Assembly (NCBI GenBank): GCA_001783355.1
Contig: MFMA01000021.1
Location: 1-10,588, forward strand
DNA length: 10,588 bases
Direction of reading: 5' to 3'
DNA from: Candidatus Kaiserbacteria bacterium RIFCSPLOWO2_01_FULL_54_20
GTDB taxonomy: Bacteria; Patescibacteriota; Minisyncoccia; Phycocordibacterales; UBA2100
The first letter of the stretch is position 1. Every line of letters starts with the position of its first letter. The notes under the pieces are model-generated. The model made no database searches. It was not told the DNA's origin and saw only the letters and a list, made by a program, of their open reading frames with translations. The translations under genes were made by a program, and so were the position numbers. Of the stretch, positions 1 to 7,116 are shown piece after piece.

Positions 1-561
1 AAAAGCGAGAGCGGCACGATATGGCTGGATCCGAACAAAACATCGCCGTTCCAGTTCTATCAATTTTGGTTGAATACGGACGACGACTCGCTGAAAGAGT
101 ATCTGCTCAAGATGACGACGCTCTCGAAGGCGGAGATCGATGCGGCGCTCGAATTGCATAAGCGCGACAAAAAAGAGCGGCACGGCCAGCAGATATTGGC
201 GCGGGAGGCCACGACACTCGTTCATGGGGAGGAGGAATGCACAAAAGCCGAGCGGGTGACGCAGGTGCTTTTTGGGGACAGGTCGCTCGAAAGTCTCGAT
301 GCCGACTCGCTCAATATGTTGAAGGTCTCGGCGCCTTCACAGACAATTCAGCCGGAGACCGCTATCATTGACGCGCTGGTAGCTGCAAAGCTGTCCAGCT
401 CCAAAAGGGAGGCGCGCCAATTCCTTGAGGACAAGGCCGTGTCCTTGAACGGCCAGGTCGTAGACGACCCGAAGCAAGTACTCGGGGCGGGGGATTTTTA
501 TGACGGCCTGGCGCTGCTCGCACGCGGCAAGAAAAATGTGTGCGTGCTCGTTCTTTCTTGA
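1..561 (+). CDS. tyrS: Tyrosine--tRNA ligase, C-terminal part (5' end outside window)
   Basis: Class I aminoacyl-tRNA synthetase that activates tyrosine with ATP and loads it on tRNA-Tyr in the cytoplasm. The frame is open from base 1 and encodes 186 visible residues. The first residues, KSESGTIWLD, are the end of the KFGKS-type signature loop that binds ATP, followed by the family motif TSPFQFYQFW (residues 14-23). A helical tRNA-binding region follows, and the last ~65 residues (from about 121) form an S4-type RNA-binding domain, including SSSKREARQFLEDKAVSLNG. The Rossmann catalytic half and the HIGH motif lie upstream of the window. The end is a normal TGA stop. No convincing intrinsic terminator follows, so transcription may continue towards uvrB. 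The identity is secure from the motif order; only the start is missing. Confidence 0.95.
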   Translation, partial: KSESGTIWLDPNKTSPFQFYQFWLNTDDDSLKEYLLKMTTLSKAEIDAALELHKRDKKERHGQQILAREATTLVHGEEECTKAERVTQVLFGDRSLESLDADSLNMLKVSAPSQTIQPETAIIDALVAAKLSSSKREARQFLEDKAVSLNGQVVDDPKQVLGAGDFYDGLALLARGKKNVCVLVLS

Positions 562-637
562 TGCATCCTGTTGTGAATGTTGGCGATGCGCTTCGCGCGA
601 ATCATTGTGGCGCAGGGAAATTTCTCTGAACGACGTC

Positions 638-648
638 TATAGTATACA
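638..648 (+). promoter_or_regulatory. Possible -10 region upstream of uvrB, with a 9-base motif shared with the uvrA upstream region
   Basis: The AT-rich stretch TATAGTATACA holds two overlapping -10-like hexamers (TATAGT and TATACA) about 65 bases before the 711 ATG. No good -35 hexamer is seen 16-18 bases upstream, so this is weak as a sigma-70 promoter. The 9-mer ATAGTATAC (639-647) recurs exactly at 4310-4318, before uvrA. The rest of the 562-710 gap shows no further gene. Confidence 0.3.
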
Positions 649-710
649 AGATTTGATACGTTCGGTAGGTATTACTTTCGCCAACATCTACAACAGGATA
701 AAGTACCCCC

Positions 711-812
711 ATGGCGGGATTCAAGATAAAGAGCGACTATGAACCGGCCGGCGACCCCGGTTGGAAAGCCTCGCTTCCAACGGGGCGAGACTCATTTTAT
801 TTTCGAGTATGA
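711..812 (+). pseudogene. 33-codon ORF repeating the UvrB N-terminus: uvrB relic or coupled leader peptide
   Basis: Starting at ATG 711 the frame reads MAGFKIKSDYEPAGD and then diverges into an unrelated tail before a TGA at 810-812. The first part matches the conserved UvrB start (F-x-x-x-SDYxPAGDQP) and parallels the true uvrB start 98-101 bases downstream (FNLKSDYRPAGDQP). At DNA level the two copies differ largely at third codon positions (AGC/AGT, GAC/GAT twice, CCG/CCC), plus three amino-acid changes. This pattern suggests two diverged homologues rather than a recent tandem copy. The homology breaks exactly at the start of a GC-rich hairpin (755-785). The stop overlaps the uvrB ATG as ATGA, so ribosomes could pass directly to uvrB, whose own Shine-Dalgarno sequence is poor. 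A weak AGGA lies about 13 bases before ATG 711. Whether it is translated is unknown. Confidence 0.7.
755..785 (+). repeat. GC-rich stem-loop between the uvrB relic and uvrB
   Basis: The arms CCCC-G-GTTGGAA (755-766) and TTCCAAC-GGGG (775-785) form 11 pairs with one bulged G at 759 and an 8-base loop. The T-rich stretch ATTTTATTTT begins only 9 bases later (794-803), too far for a standard intrinsic terminator. It may be a copy of a dispersed palindromic element or a translational control hairpin before uvrB. Only one copy lies in this window. Confidence 0.6.
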
Positions 813-2809
813 GCCCGCGGCATGTCTTCAATTTAAAGAGTGATTATCGACCCGCCGGCGATCAGCCGGTCGCTATCCATGAGCTTGTCAAAGGATTGAA
901 GGAAGGGAAACGGGACCAGACGCTTCTTGGTGTTACCGGCTCAGGGAAGACGTTCACAATGGCGAATGTGATAGAGCAGTGGGGAAAACCGACACTCGTT
1001 ATCGCGCACAACAAAACGCTTGCTGCCCAGCTTGCCGCCGAGTATCGGGATTTTTTCCCCCACAATGCCGTACACTACTTCGTTTCGTATTACGATTTTT
1101 ATCAGCCGGAAGCGTACGTGCCTACCTCTGACACCTACATCGAAAAAGAGGCGCAGGTAAATGAGGACATCGAGCGTTTGCGGCATGCAGCGACCCAGGC
1201 GCTTCTTACCCGGAAAGACGTTATCGTAGTTGCTTCAGTCTCCTGCATTTACGGACTCGGCAGTCCTGTCGAATATCAAAAGGTTAATCTCAAGCTCACC
1301 AGGGGTGACAAAATGACGCGAGCGGCACTGGCACGCAAACTGATCTCCATATACTTTGAGCGCACGACGAGCGACCTTTCTCCCGGCACATTCCGGGCCC
1401 TCGGCAGTCGTATAGAGATAATGCCGGCAAGCGAGCGCGTGATATACAGGCTCGACCTGACTGGCGGAGAGATATCAAAGATAGAGGAGATCGATGCAAC
1501 GACGCGGGAGCTAGGCGCGAGGCATGAGGCCATCTTCGTTTTTCCGGCGCGACAATATGTTACCCCGAAAGACGTGCAAGACGCTGCGCTAAGTGATATA
1601 GAGGCGGAGTTAAAGGCTCGCCTCAAGGAATTGAACGATGCGGGAAAAATACTTGAGGCCGAACGCCTGAAACGACGTACGCGACAGGACATATCGATGA
1701 TACGCGAGTTCGGGTATTGCAACGGCATCGAGAATTATTCAAGGCATTTCGATAGACGCGCTCCCGGGGAGCCGCCGTACACATTGCTATCGTATTTCCC
1801 GAAGGATTTCTTGACCGTTGTAGACGAATCCCACGTGACTATCCCGCAGGTGGGAGCGATGTATGCGGGAGACCGGGCGCGTAAAAACACCCTTGTCGAG
1901 CATGGGTTCCGATTGCCGAGCGCCGTAGACAATCGACCGCTCATGTTCGACGAGTTCAATTCGCGGGTCGGCCCTGTTATTTACACGAGCGCGACCCCGT
2001 CCGTGTACGAATTGGCAAAAAGCGGAACGCCAGTGGAACAAGTTATCAGGCCGACAGGGCTCGTCGACCCGGAGATATCGGTGCGTCCCATAGTCTCAGG
2101 CGGCGAGTATAAAGGGCAAGTAAAAGATTTCATCGCGGAAGCTGAAGTAGTCACAAAACGTGGTGCCCGCTCTATGGTGACCGTACTTACGAAAAAAATG
2201 GCCGAAGACCTTGCTGTCTATCTCGCAGAGAAACATATCAAGGCCCGCTATGTGCACAGCGATGTAAAGACCATCGAACGTATCGAGATACTAAGAGATT
2301 TCCGCAAGGGAGTATTCGACGTACTCGTGGGTGTGAACTTGCTTCGCGAGGGGCTCGACCTGCCAGAGGTGGAATTGGTCGGCATTCTAGACGCCGATAA
2401 GGAAGGTTTTTTGCGCAGTGAGACCTCGCTCATCCAAACGATCGGAAGAGCCGCACGCAACGTGAACGGAAAGGTAATTTTGTACGCGGACGTTCATACG
2501 GGTTCTATGGAGCGCGCGATAGGGGAAACTGATCGTCGTCGCGTAATTCAAGTCGCGTACAATAAGAAACACAAAATAACGCCAAAAACCATTCAAAAAC
2601 GCATCCACGATATCGTCGGTGATATAGAGCGCACTCGCAAAAGGGCGGTTTCCGAACTCACGAAAATAGACTCCACTGCTTTTGGCGGCGATACTATTAA
2701 GCTCGTCAAAGAAAAGCGCAGGCAGATGCATGAAGCGGCAGACCGGCTCGACTTCGAGACGGCGGCCCTGATCCGTGATGAAATACGCATACTGGAGACA
2801 AAAAAATGA
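809..2809 (+). CDS. uvrB: UvrABC excinuclease subunit B
   Basis: DNA helicase-like damage-verification subunit of nucleotide excision repair. UvrA loads it at lesions, and it then recruits UvrC for incision. The protein is 666 residues, normal for the family. Visible features: Walker A GVTGSGKT (41-48); the aromatic beta-hairpin that clamps DNA, YYDFYQPEAYVP (94-105); Walker B-type VDESH (338-342); the helicase motifs TSATPS (393-398) and QTIGRAARN (543-551); and a C-terminal UVR motif (about 630-665) used for contact with UvrC or UvrA. I chose ATG 809 because conserved UvrB sequence begins within a few residues of it. The in-frame TTG at 761 would translate the hairpin. The start overlaps the stop of the upstream 33-codon ORF (ATGA), and the end overlaps murB (ATGA), so translation is probably coupled on both sides. 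No good Shine-Dalgarno sequence precedes 809. Confidence 0.97.
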   Translation: MSPRHVFNLKSDYRPAGDQPVAIHELVKGLKEGKRDQTLLGVTGSGKTFTMANVIEQWGKPTLVIAHNKTLAAQLAAEYRDFFPHNAVHYFVSYYDFYQPEAYVPTSDTYIEKEAQVNEDIERLRHAATQALLTRKDVIVVASVSCIYGLGSPVEYQKVNLKLTRGDKMTRAALARKLISIYFERTTSDLSPGTFRALGSRIEIMPASERVIYRLDLTGGEISKIEEIDATTRELGARHEAIFVFPARQYVTPKDVQDAALSDIEAELKARLKELNDAGKILEAERLKRRTRQDISMIREFGYCNGIENYSRHFDRRAPGEPPYTLLSYFPKDFLTVVDESHVTIPQVGAMYAGDRARKNTLVEHGFRLPSAVDNRPLMFDEFNSRVGPVIYTSATPSVYELAKSGTPVEQVIRPTGLVDPEISVRPIVSGGEYKGQVKDFIAEAEVVTKRGARSMVTVLTKKMAEDLAVYLAEKHIKARYVHSDVKTIERIEILRDFRKGVFDVLVGVNLLREGLDLPEVELVGILDADKEGFLRSETSLIQTIGRAARNVNGKVILYADVHTGSMERAIGETDRRRVIQVAYNKKHKITPKTIQKRIHDIVGDIERTRKRAVSELTKIDSTAFGGDTIKLVKEKRRQMHEAADRLDFETAALIRDEIRILETKK

Positions 2810-3732
2810 ATATGATGGATGTACGAGAGAATGTACCACTAGCGCCACTCACGACCTTCAAGATAGGCGGGCCGGCGCGGTATTTTGTCGATGTTCACAA
2901 CGAAGAGGAAATGAAAGCCGCGCTCGCGTGGGCGCGCGAGCGCGGCACGCGCTGTGTTGTATTAGCTGGAAAGAGCAACATCCTCGTGCCCGATGAAGGC
3001 CTCAACGCTCTCGTTATTTCAATCGCAAGCGAAACATTTTCGTTCGCAGGTACGGAGCTAGCCGCCGATGCCGGCTGCAATTTGCTCTCGCTCATTCGCG
3101 CTGCTGGTGAAAAGAGCCTTGGAGGCTGGGAGAAGCTTGCAGGGATCCCCGGGACTATAGGCGGCGCGGTGCGAGGGAACGCAGGAGCGTTCGGGCCGGA
3201 GATAAAGGATTTCGTTACTAAAGTCTGTGCGTTCGATGCTGATACGGGCGAAATGCGAGAATTTGAGAATGTTGCATGCAATTTTTCGTACCGCCATAGT
3301 TTTTTTAAGGACGATCCAAAATGGATAATTACGCGCGTATATATCGAGCTTACACGCGCTGAGCCTGTTGCTTCCGCCCGCGAGACGGAGAACACCATCA
3401 CGGAGCGTGAGAGGCGGCATATTCAGAATGTTCAAGCGGCAGGCTCGTACTTCATGAATCCTGTTGCTTCAGAGGAAGCGCGAAATATGTTTGAGGAAGA
3501 AAAAGGAGTGAGGTCACGTGAGGGTCGAGTGCCGGCAGGATGGCTCATCGAAAAAGCAGGCATGAAAGGCGCTCGCGTGGGCGACGCTGTCGCGAGCGAG
3601 CAACATCCCAACTATCTCAAGAACGACAGTCATGCCACCGCTGTACAAGTAAAAGAACTTGCACGGAAGATCAAGGACGCCGTGAAGGCGAAATTCGGCA
3701 TAGAGCTTCAGGAGGAGGCTGTGATATTGTAG
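2806..3732 (+). CDS. murB: UDP-N-acetylenolpyruvoylglucosamine reductase
   Basis: FAD/NADPH enzyme that reduces UDP-GlcNAc-enolpyruvate to UDP-MurNAc in peptidoglycan precursor synthesis; cytoplasmic, 308 residues. Visible motifs: TTFKIGGPARYF (16-27) at the start of the FAD-binding domain; GKSNILVPDEG (55-65); LAGIPGTIGGAVRGNAGAFG (111-130), the FAD pyrophosphate region; NFSYRHSFFK (159-168) with the likely catalytic Arg163; GSYFMNP (213-219) with Ser214 in the position of the proton donor; AGWLIEKAGMKG (244-255); and the terminal LQEEAV with Glu304 matching the catalytic Glu. The usual GSxFKNP has Lys where this protein has Met218. ATG 2806 overlaps the uvrB stop by 4 bases; ATG at 2812 or 2815 are alternatives that lose only 2-3 residues. 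The gene is embedded between uvrB and the isomerase, so co-transcription with repair genes is likely. Confidence 0.95.
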   Translation: MNMMDVRENVPLAPLTTFKIGGPARYFVDVHNEEEMKAALAWARERGTRCVVLAGKSNILVPDEGLNALVISIASETFSFAGTELAADAGCNLLSLIRAAGEKSLGGWEKLAGIPGTIGGAVRGNAGAFGPEIKDFVTKVCAFDADTGEMREFENVACNFSYRHSFFKDDPKWIITRVYIELTRAEPVASARETENTITERERRHIQNVQAAGSYFMNPVASEEARNMFEEEKGVRSREGRVPAGWLIEKAGMKGARVGDAVASEQHPNYLKNDSHATAVQVKELARKIKDAVKAKFGIELQEEAVIL

Positions 3733-3737
3733 TGACT

Positions 3738-4313
3738 ATGTTCGAGCCATACGCCGCACGCACACACGAAAAGATGAAAGAAGTCCTGATGGCACCTGAC
3801 GCTGCGGGACCCGCTATCCATTACTACATGATCCGCGGCGGCAGTGAGAAGCGGAATATCACTGTCTGGGAGAGCGGCACTGTCGGCGGAGAATACATCA
3901 AGGCATATGGTCATTACCATGTGGATGCTCTTCCGGAAACATACTGGGTTATCTCCGGTGAGGGAGTCATTCTCTTGCAAAAGCTTGTGGTCGAGAATGG
4001 CATACCGCAGGCGGACAAAGTGGAAGAGTTTAAAGCTATCAAAGTAAAGGTGGGTGATACGGTCAAGATCCCCGGCGACCATGGTCATCTTGCCGTTAAT
4101 ACAGGTAAACAATGGTTCGCCACGGCAGACGACAGTCCGATCGTGACCGGAGACTCCGCCTCGATGCCAGTCCATGCCGACTATGAAATGGTGAAAAAAA
4201 TGCGCGGCTTCGCGTACTACGTGGTCGAAAAGGGCGGCAAACCCGCTCTCATACCGAACAAACTATACAAGAAGGTTCGAAAGACAGACTTTGGCGGATT
4301 GTCGGCAGAATAG
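3738..4313 (+). CDS. pgiA: Cupin-type glucose-6-phosphate isomerase
   Basis: Predicted metal-dependent interconversion of glucose-6-phosphate and fructose-6-phosphate in central sugar metabolism. It belongs to the cupin family first known from archaea, which is unrelated to the common PGI. The protein is 191 residues, about family length. The cupin metal site is visible as GHYHVDALPETYW (58-70, with His59, His61 and Glu67) and the second motif PGDHGHLAVNTG (112-123, with His115 or His117). The strand GEGVILLQ (74-81) is typical of this group. I chose ATG 3738, 5 bases after the murB stop; a GTG at 3732 overlapping that stop is an alternative, slightly better placed behind AGGAGG at 3710-3718. 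The tight spacing implies co-transcription with murB. A less specific cupin sugar isomerase remains possible, so the exact substrate is inferred. Confidence 0.8.
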   Translation: MFEPYAARTHEKMKEVLMAPDAAGPAIHYYMIRGGSEKRNITVWESGTVGGEYIKAYGHYHVDALPETYWVISGEGVILLQKLVVENGIPQADKVEEFKAIKVKVGDTVKIPGDHGHLAVNTGKQWFATADDSPIVTGDSASMPVHADYEMVKKMRGFAYYVVEKGGKPALIPNKLYKKVRKTDFGGLSAE

Positions 4314-4319
4314 TATACT
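4291..4319 (+). promoter_or_regulatory. Candidate uvrA promoter inside the end of the isomerase gene
   Basis: TTGGCG (4291-4296), a 17-base spacer and TATACT (4314-4319) would start transcription near 4326, about 40 bases before the uvrA ATG. The -10 overlaps the 9-mer ATAGTATAC, also found before uvrB. Spacing is ideal and the hexamer matches are moderate. This would let uvrA be expressed apart from the upstream operon. Confidence 0.45.
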
Positions 4320-4333
4320 CGTCCATACCTTAC

Positions 4334-4360
4334 CCCTCGGGCAAACCGAGGGCGGGTTTG
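4334..4360 (+). promoter_or_regulatory. Two mutually exclusive hairpins in the uvrA leader
   Basis: Hairpin A pairs CCCTCGG (4334-4340) with CCGAGGG (4346-4352): 7 perfect pairs and a 5-base loop. Hairpin B pairs CAAACC (4342-4347) with GGTTTG (4355-4360), with loop GAGGGCG. They share bases and cannot coexist. The purine block GAGGG (4348-4352), 13 bases before the uvrA ATG, is the only Shine-Dalgarno-like sequence. It is paired in A and unpaired in the loop of B. A switch of uvrA translation is inference. Confidence 0.45.
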
Positions 4361-4365
4361 TGTAT

Positions 4366-7074
4366 ATGTCAGAATCAAAAAAACACGAAAGCGACCCCTC
4401 GACTGCGCTCGGGGCAGGCAAAATCGTCATCAAAGGTGCGCGGACGCACAACCTGAAGAATATTTCAGTGGAGGTCCCGCGCAATAAGATGGTCGTTTTT
4501 ACGGGGCTTTCGGGGAGCGGAAAATCTTCCCTCGCATTCGACACTATTTTCGCGGAAGGACAGCGCAAGTATGTAGAGTCGCTCTCGGCGTACGCGCGGC
4601 AGTTTTTACGGCAAATGCAGAAGCCCGACGTGGACGAGATATCGGGACTCTCGCCGGCAATATCCATCGACCAGAAGAGCCGCTCCAACAACCCGCGCTC
4701 GACGGTAGCGACCATTACGGAGATTTACGATTACTTGCGTGTTCTCTATGCGCGTATCGGACATCCGCATTGTCCCACGTGCGGCAGGGAAGTGAGGAAA
4801 CTTTCGAACGAGGAAATACTCGGAACAGTTCTTGGCATCGTCGAAACCGCTCGAAAATCCAAAGGTCCGACCTTTAAGAATTCTAAAGGCCGGACTTTAA
4901 CGAGTGAGGTATCCAAGGAGAAGATACGCATTAGCTCCCCCATCGTTGTTGGGAGGAAAGGTGAGTATTACCAGCTTCTCTACGACATGCTCAATAAGGG
5001 TTTCGAAAAGGCCATCGTAGATGGGGAGGGATTGTCGCTCCGTGAGCGCATCGAGCTGAAGAAGCACTCCAAGCACGACATAGACATTGTCGTCGACGAG
5101 ATATTCGTGAGCGAGTTCGTGGACGACCCGAAGGCCGCGCGGGAGAGGGCGAGCGAGGCGATAGAGCGTGCGCTTCACGAGTCTTCCGGATTGGTACGCA
5201 TTACGGATGCTTCCGGCGGCTCGCATATCGCATCCGCTAAGTTCATGTGTCCATTCGACGGTTTTTCTTTCCCGGAAGTCGAGCCACGCCTATTTTCTTT
5301 CAATTCTCCCTACGGCGCATGTCCGGAATGCAAGGGTCTTGGCTCCAAATACTTTTTTGGCGATGAGCCGTGTGACGTGTGCAACGGCGCCCGCCTTCGC
5401 CCTGAGTCTCTGAATGTTTTTCTCGGCCCCGTGAAATTACCTGTTCCCCCAGACTCCACGCGGCCGGACGAGGCTTCGGCGGGCAAGCGCGCCAGCGGCA
5501 TGAATATCGTCAGTCTCTCCTCGCTATCGATAGAGGATGCAATGGATTTCTTTAAGAAATTGAAGTTGACGAAGAAAGAAGAAGAAATATCCCATGTCGT
5601 CATCAAAGAGATAACCTCACGCCTGCAGTTCATGCTGAACGTCGGCATCGAATATCTCACGCTCGACCGCAAGGCGAATACTCTTTCGGGCGGCGAGGCA
5701 CAGCGCATCCGCCTCGCCTCGCAGCTCGGAAGCGGCCTGGTCGGCGCTCTTTACGTACTCGACGAGCCGACCATCGGCCTGCATCAGCGCGACAACGACA
5801 AACTCATCGAGACCCTGAAACATCTGCGGGACCTTGGAAATACGGTCATTGTCGTCGAGCATGACGAGGACACGATATTCGCTTCAGACTACATTGTTGA
5901 CCTTGGGCCAGGCGCCGGAGTGCATGGAGGTACTATCGTCGCCTCCGGATGGCTAGACGAACTACTCACTGCAAAGAGCAATAAGTCAGGTTCGCGAACG
6001 CTTTCATATTTGCGCGACGAAACAAGAATAGAGATACCGGAAAAACGTCGCACGGCAGATAAGGGAAAGATAAAGATACGCGGCGCTTCGAAATTCAACC
6101 TGGACAAAATCAACGTGGATGTTCCACTCGGAAAACTGGTCTGCATCACGGGGGTCTCGGGTTCCGGAAAATCGACGTTTCTGTACGAGATTTTGCACAG
6201 GAATCTTTTAGCGCGGTTCGACAAACGATACCGTAGCGCCAAGACATATAATGCCGCCGAATTCTCGGGGACAGAATACTTAGGACGCTCTATACTTATC
6301 GACCAGTCGCCCATTGGCCGCACACCGCGTTCAAATCCCGCCACTTACACCGGGGCGTGGACACATATCCGAGATATGTTCGCGATGAGCGAGGAGGCTC
6401 GTGCGCGTGGATGGGGGCCTGGCAGGTTCAGCTTCAATGTAAAGGGAGGGCGTTGCGAGGCATGTCAGGGGAACGGACTGGTCGCAGTCGAGATGCACTT
6501 TCTACCTACTGTGTACGTAACTTGCGACGTCTGCAACGGCAAACGCTTCATGAAGGAGACGCTCGAGGTCAAATACAAGAAGAAGAGCATTCACGACATT
6601 CTCTCAATGACCGTCGAAGAGGCGCTTGCATTCTTTGAGGATATTCCGGCTGTAGCGGATCGTTTGCACTCGCTTTCTGATGTGGGCCTCGACTATTTGG
6701 AACTTGGCCAGAGTGCGACAACGCTCTCAGGCGGGGAAGCACAGCGTGTGAAGATCGCCTCCGAGCTCTACCGGCCGCTTATTCAAAAGAGCATCTATCT
6801 CCTCGACGAGCCTACGGTCGGCTTGCACTACGATGACGTGGCGAAGCTGATACAGATCTTGCAGAAACTCGTGGAGAAAGGGAACACGGTCGTTGTAATC
6901 GAGCACAGTCTCGATGTGTTGAAATCGGCCGACTACATTATCGACCTCGGCCCGAACGGCGGCGCGGGAGGCGGAAAGGTGGTTGCCAAAGGCACTCCGG
7001 AAGAAGTCGCCCGCACCGACGGCTCGCATACGGGGTACTATTTGAAACGTGTGCTGAAAAAGGCCAAGAAATGA
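4366..7074 (+). CDS. uvrA: UvrABC excinuclease subunit A
   Basis: ABC-type ATPase dimer that scans DNA, recognises lesions and loads UvrB; 902 residues. The first ABC module has Walker A GLSGSGKS (about 47-54), signature LSGGEAQR (440-447) and Walker B LDEPTIGLH (465-473). The second has Walker A GVSGSGKS (596-603), signature LSGGEAQR (787-794) and Walker B LDEPTVGLH (813-821). The second zinc module is complete (Cys697, Cys700, Cys720, Cys723). In the first zinc region the usual CxxC is CPFD (Cys295, Asp298), followed by CPEC (319-322). Only 13 residues separate that from CDVC (336-339), where E. coli UvrA has roughly 100. A Pro/charged insert of about 20 residues lies at 359-378. I chose ATG 4366; upstream in-frame codons run through the promoter and isomerase end. 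The N-terminus before IVIKGARTHNLKNI carries a short extension encoded by a GC-rich hairpin. The stop is TGA. Confidence 0.96.
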   Translation: MSESKKHESDPSTALGAGKIVIKGARTHNLKNISVEVPRNKMVVFTGLSGSGKSSLAFDTIFAEGQRKYVESLSAYARQFLRQMQKPDVDEISGLSPAISIDQKSRSNNPRSTVATITEIYDYLRVLYARIGHPHCPTCGREVRKLSNEEILGTVLGIVETARKSKGPTFKNSKGRTLTSEVSKEKIRISSPIVVGRKGEYYQLLYDMLNKGFEKAIVDGEGLSLRERIELKKHSKHDIDIVVDEIFVSEFVDDPKAARERASEAIERALHESSGLVRITDASGGSHIASAKFMCPFDGFSFPEVEPRLFSFNSPYGACPECKGLGSKYFFGDEPCDVCNGARLRPESLNVFLGPVKLPVPPDSTRPDEASAGKRASGMNIVSLSSLSIEDAMDFFKKLKLTKKEEEISHVVIKEITSRLQFMLNVGIEYLTLDRKANTLSGGEAQRIRLASQLGSGLVGALYVLDEPTIGLHQRDNDKLIETLKHLRDLGNTVIVVEHDEDTIFASDYIVDLGPGAGVHGGTIVASGWLDELLTAKSNKSGSRTLSYLRDETRIEIPEKRRTADKGKIKIRGASKFNLDKINVDVPLGKLVCITGVSGSGKSTFLYEILHRNLLARFDKRYRSAKTYNAAEFSGTEYLGRSILIDQSPIGRTPRSNPATYTGAWTHIRDMFAMSEEARARGWGPGRFSFNVKGGRCEACQGNGLVAVEMHFLPTVYVTCDVCNGKRFMKETLEVKYKKKSIHDILSMTVEEALAFFEDIPAVADRLHSLSDVGLDYLELGQSATTLSGGEAQRVKIASELYRPLIQKSIYLLDEPTVGLHYDDVAKLIQILQKLVEKGNTVVVIEHSLDVLKSADYIIDLGPNGGAGGGKVVAKGTPEEVARTDGSHTGYYLKRVLKKAKK
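4394..4417 (+). repeat. Short imperfect palindrome inserted in frame at the uvrA 5' end
   Basis: CCCTCGACTGCGCTCGGGG folds as CCC/GGG and CGA/TCG arms with one unpaired T on the 5' side. It encodes the low-complexity residues DPSTALGAG just before the conserved UvrA start. Its form resembles short dispersed palindromes of the type CCCTTCGAC...CTCAGGG that I recall from many environmental genomes and that are often translated in frame. Membership of such a family is inference, as only one copy is present here. Confidence 0.4.
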
Positions 7075-7088
7075 GGCCAAAAGTAGTC

Positions 7089-7116
7089 TTGACAAGTATG
7101 TTTTGCAATGTATAAT
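7089..7116 (+). promoter_or_regulatory. Near-consensus sigma-70 promoter for the 7428 gene
   Basis: TTGACA (7089-7094), a 16-base spacer and TATAAT (7111-7116) are both perfect consensus hexamers, 15 bases after the uvrA stop. Transcription should start near 7123, leaving a leader of about 305 bases before ATG 7428. This is the strongest promoter in the window and suggests high expression of the leader RNA or the gene behind it. Confidence 0.85.

Noticed and set aside
500..742. An 80-codon plus-strand ORF overlapping the tyrS end and the uvrB upstream region
   Set aside because: It overlaps the certain tyrS frame and then the uvrB-like ORF, has a Cys/Trp-rich unlikely composition, and shows no similarity to any family I know.
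761..808. TTG 761 as the uvrB start
   Set aside because: The extra 16 codons translate the hairpin, and UvrB conservation begins just after ATG 809. The ATGA overlap also supports 809.
4291..4365. An upstream start for uvrA at 4291
   Set aside because: It would translate the end of the isomerase gene, the candidate promoter and both hairpins; ATG 4366 directly precedes family-like sequence.
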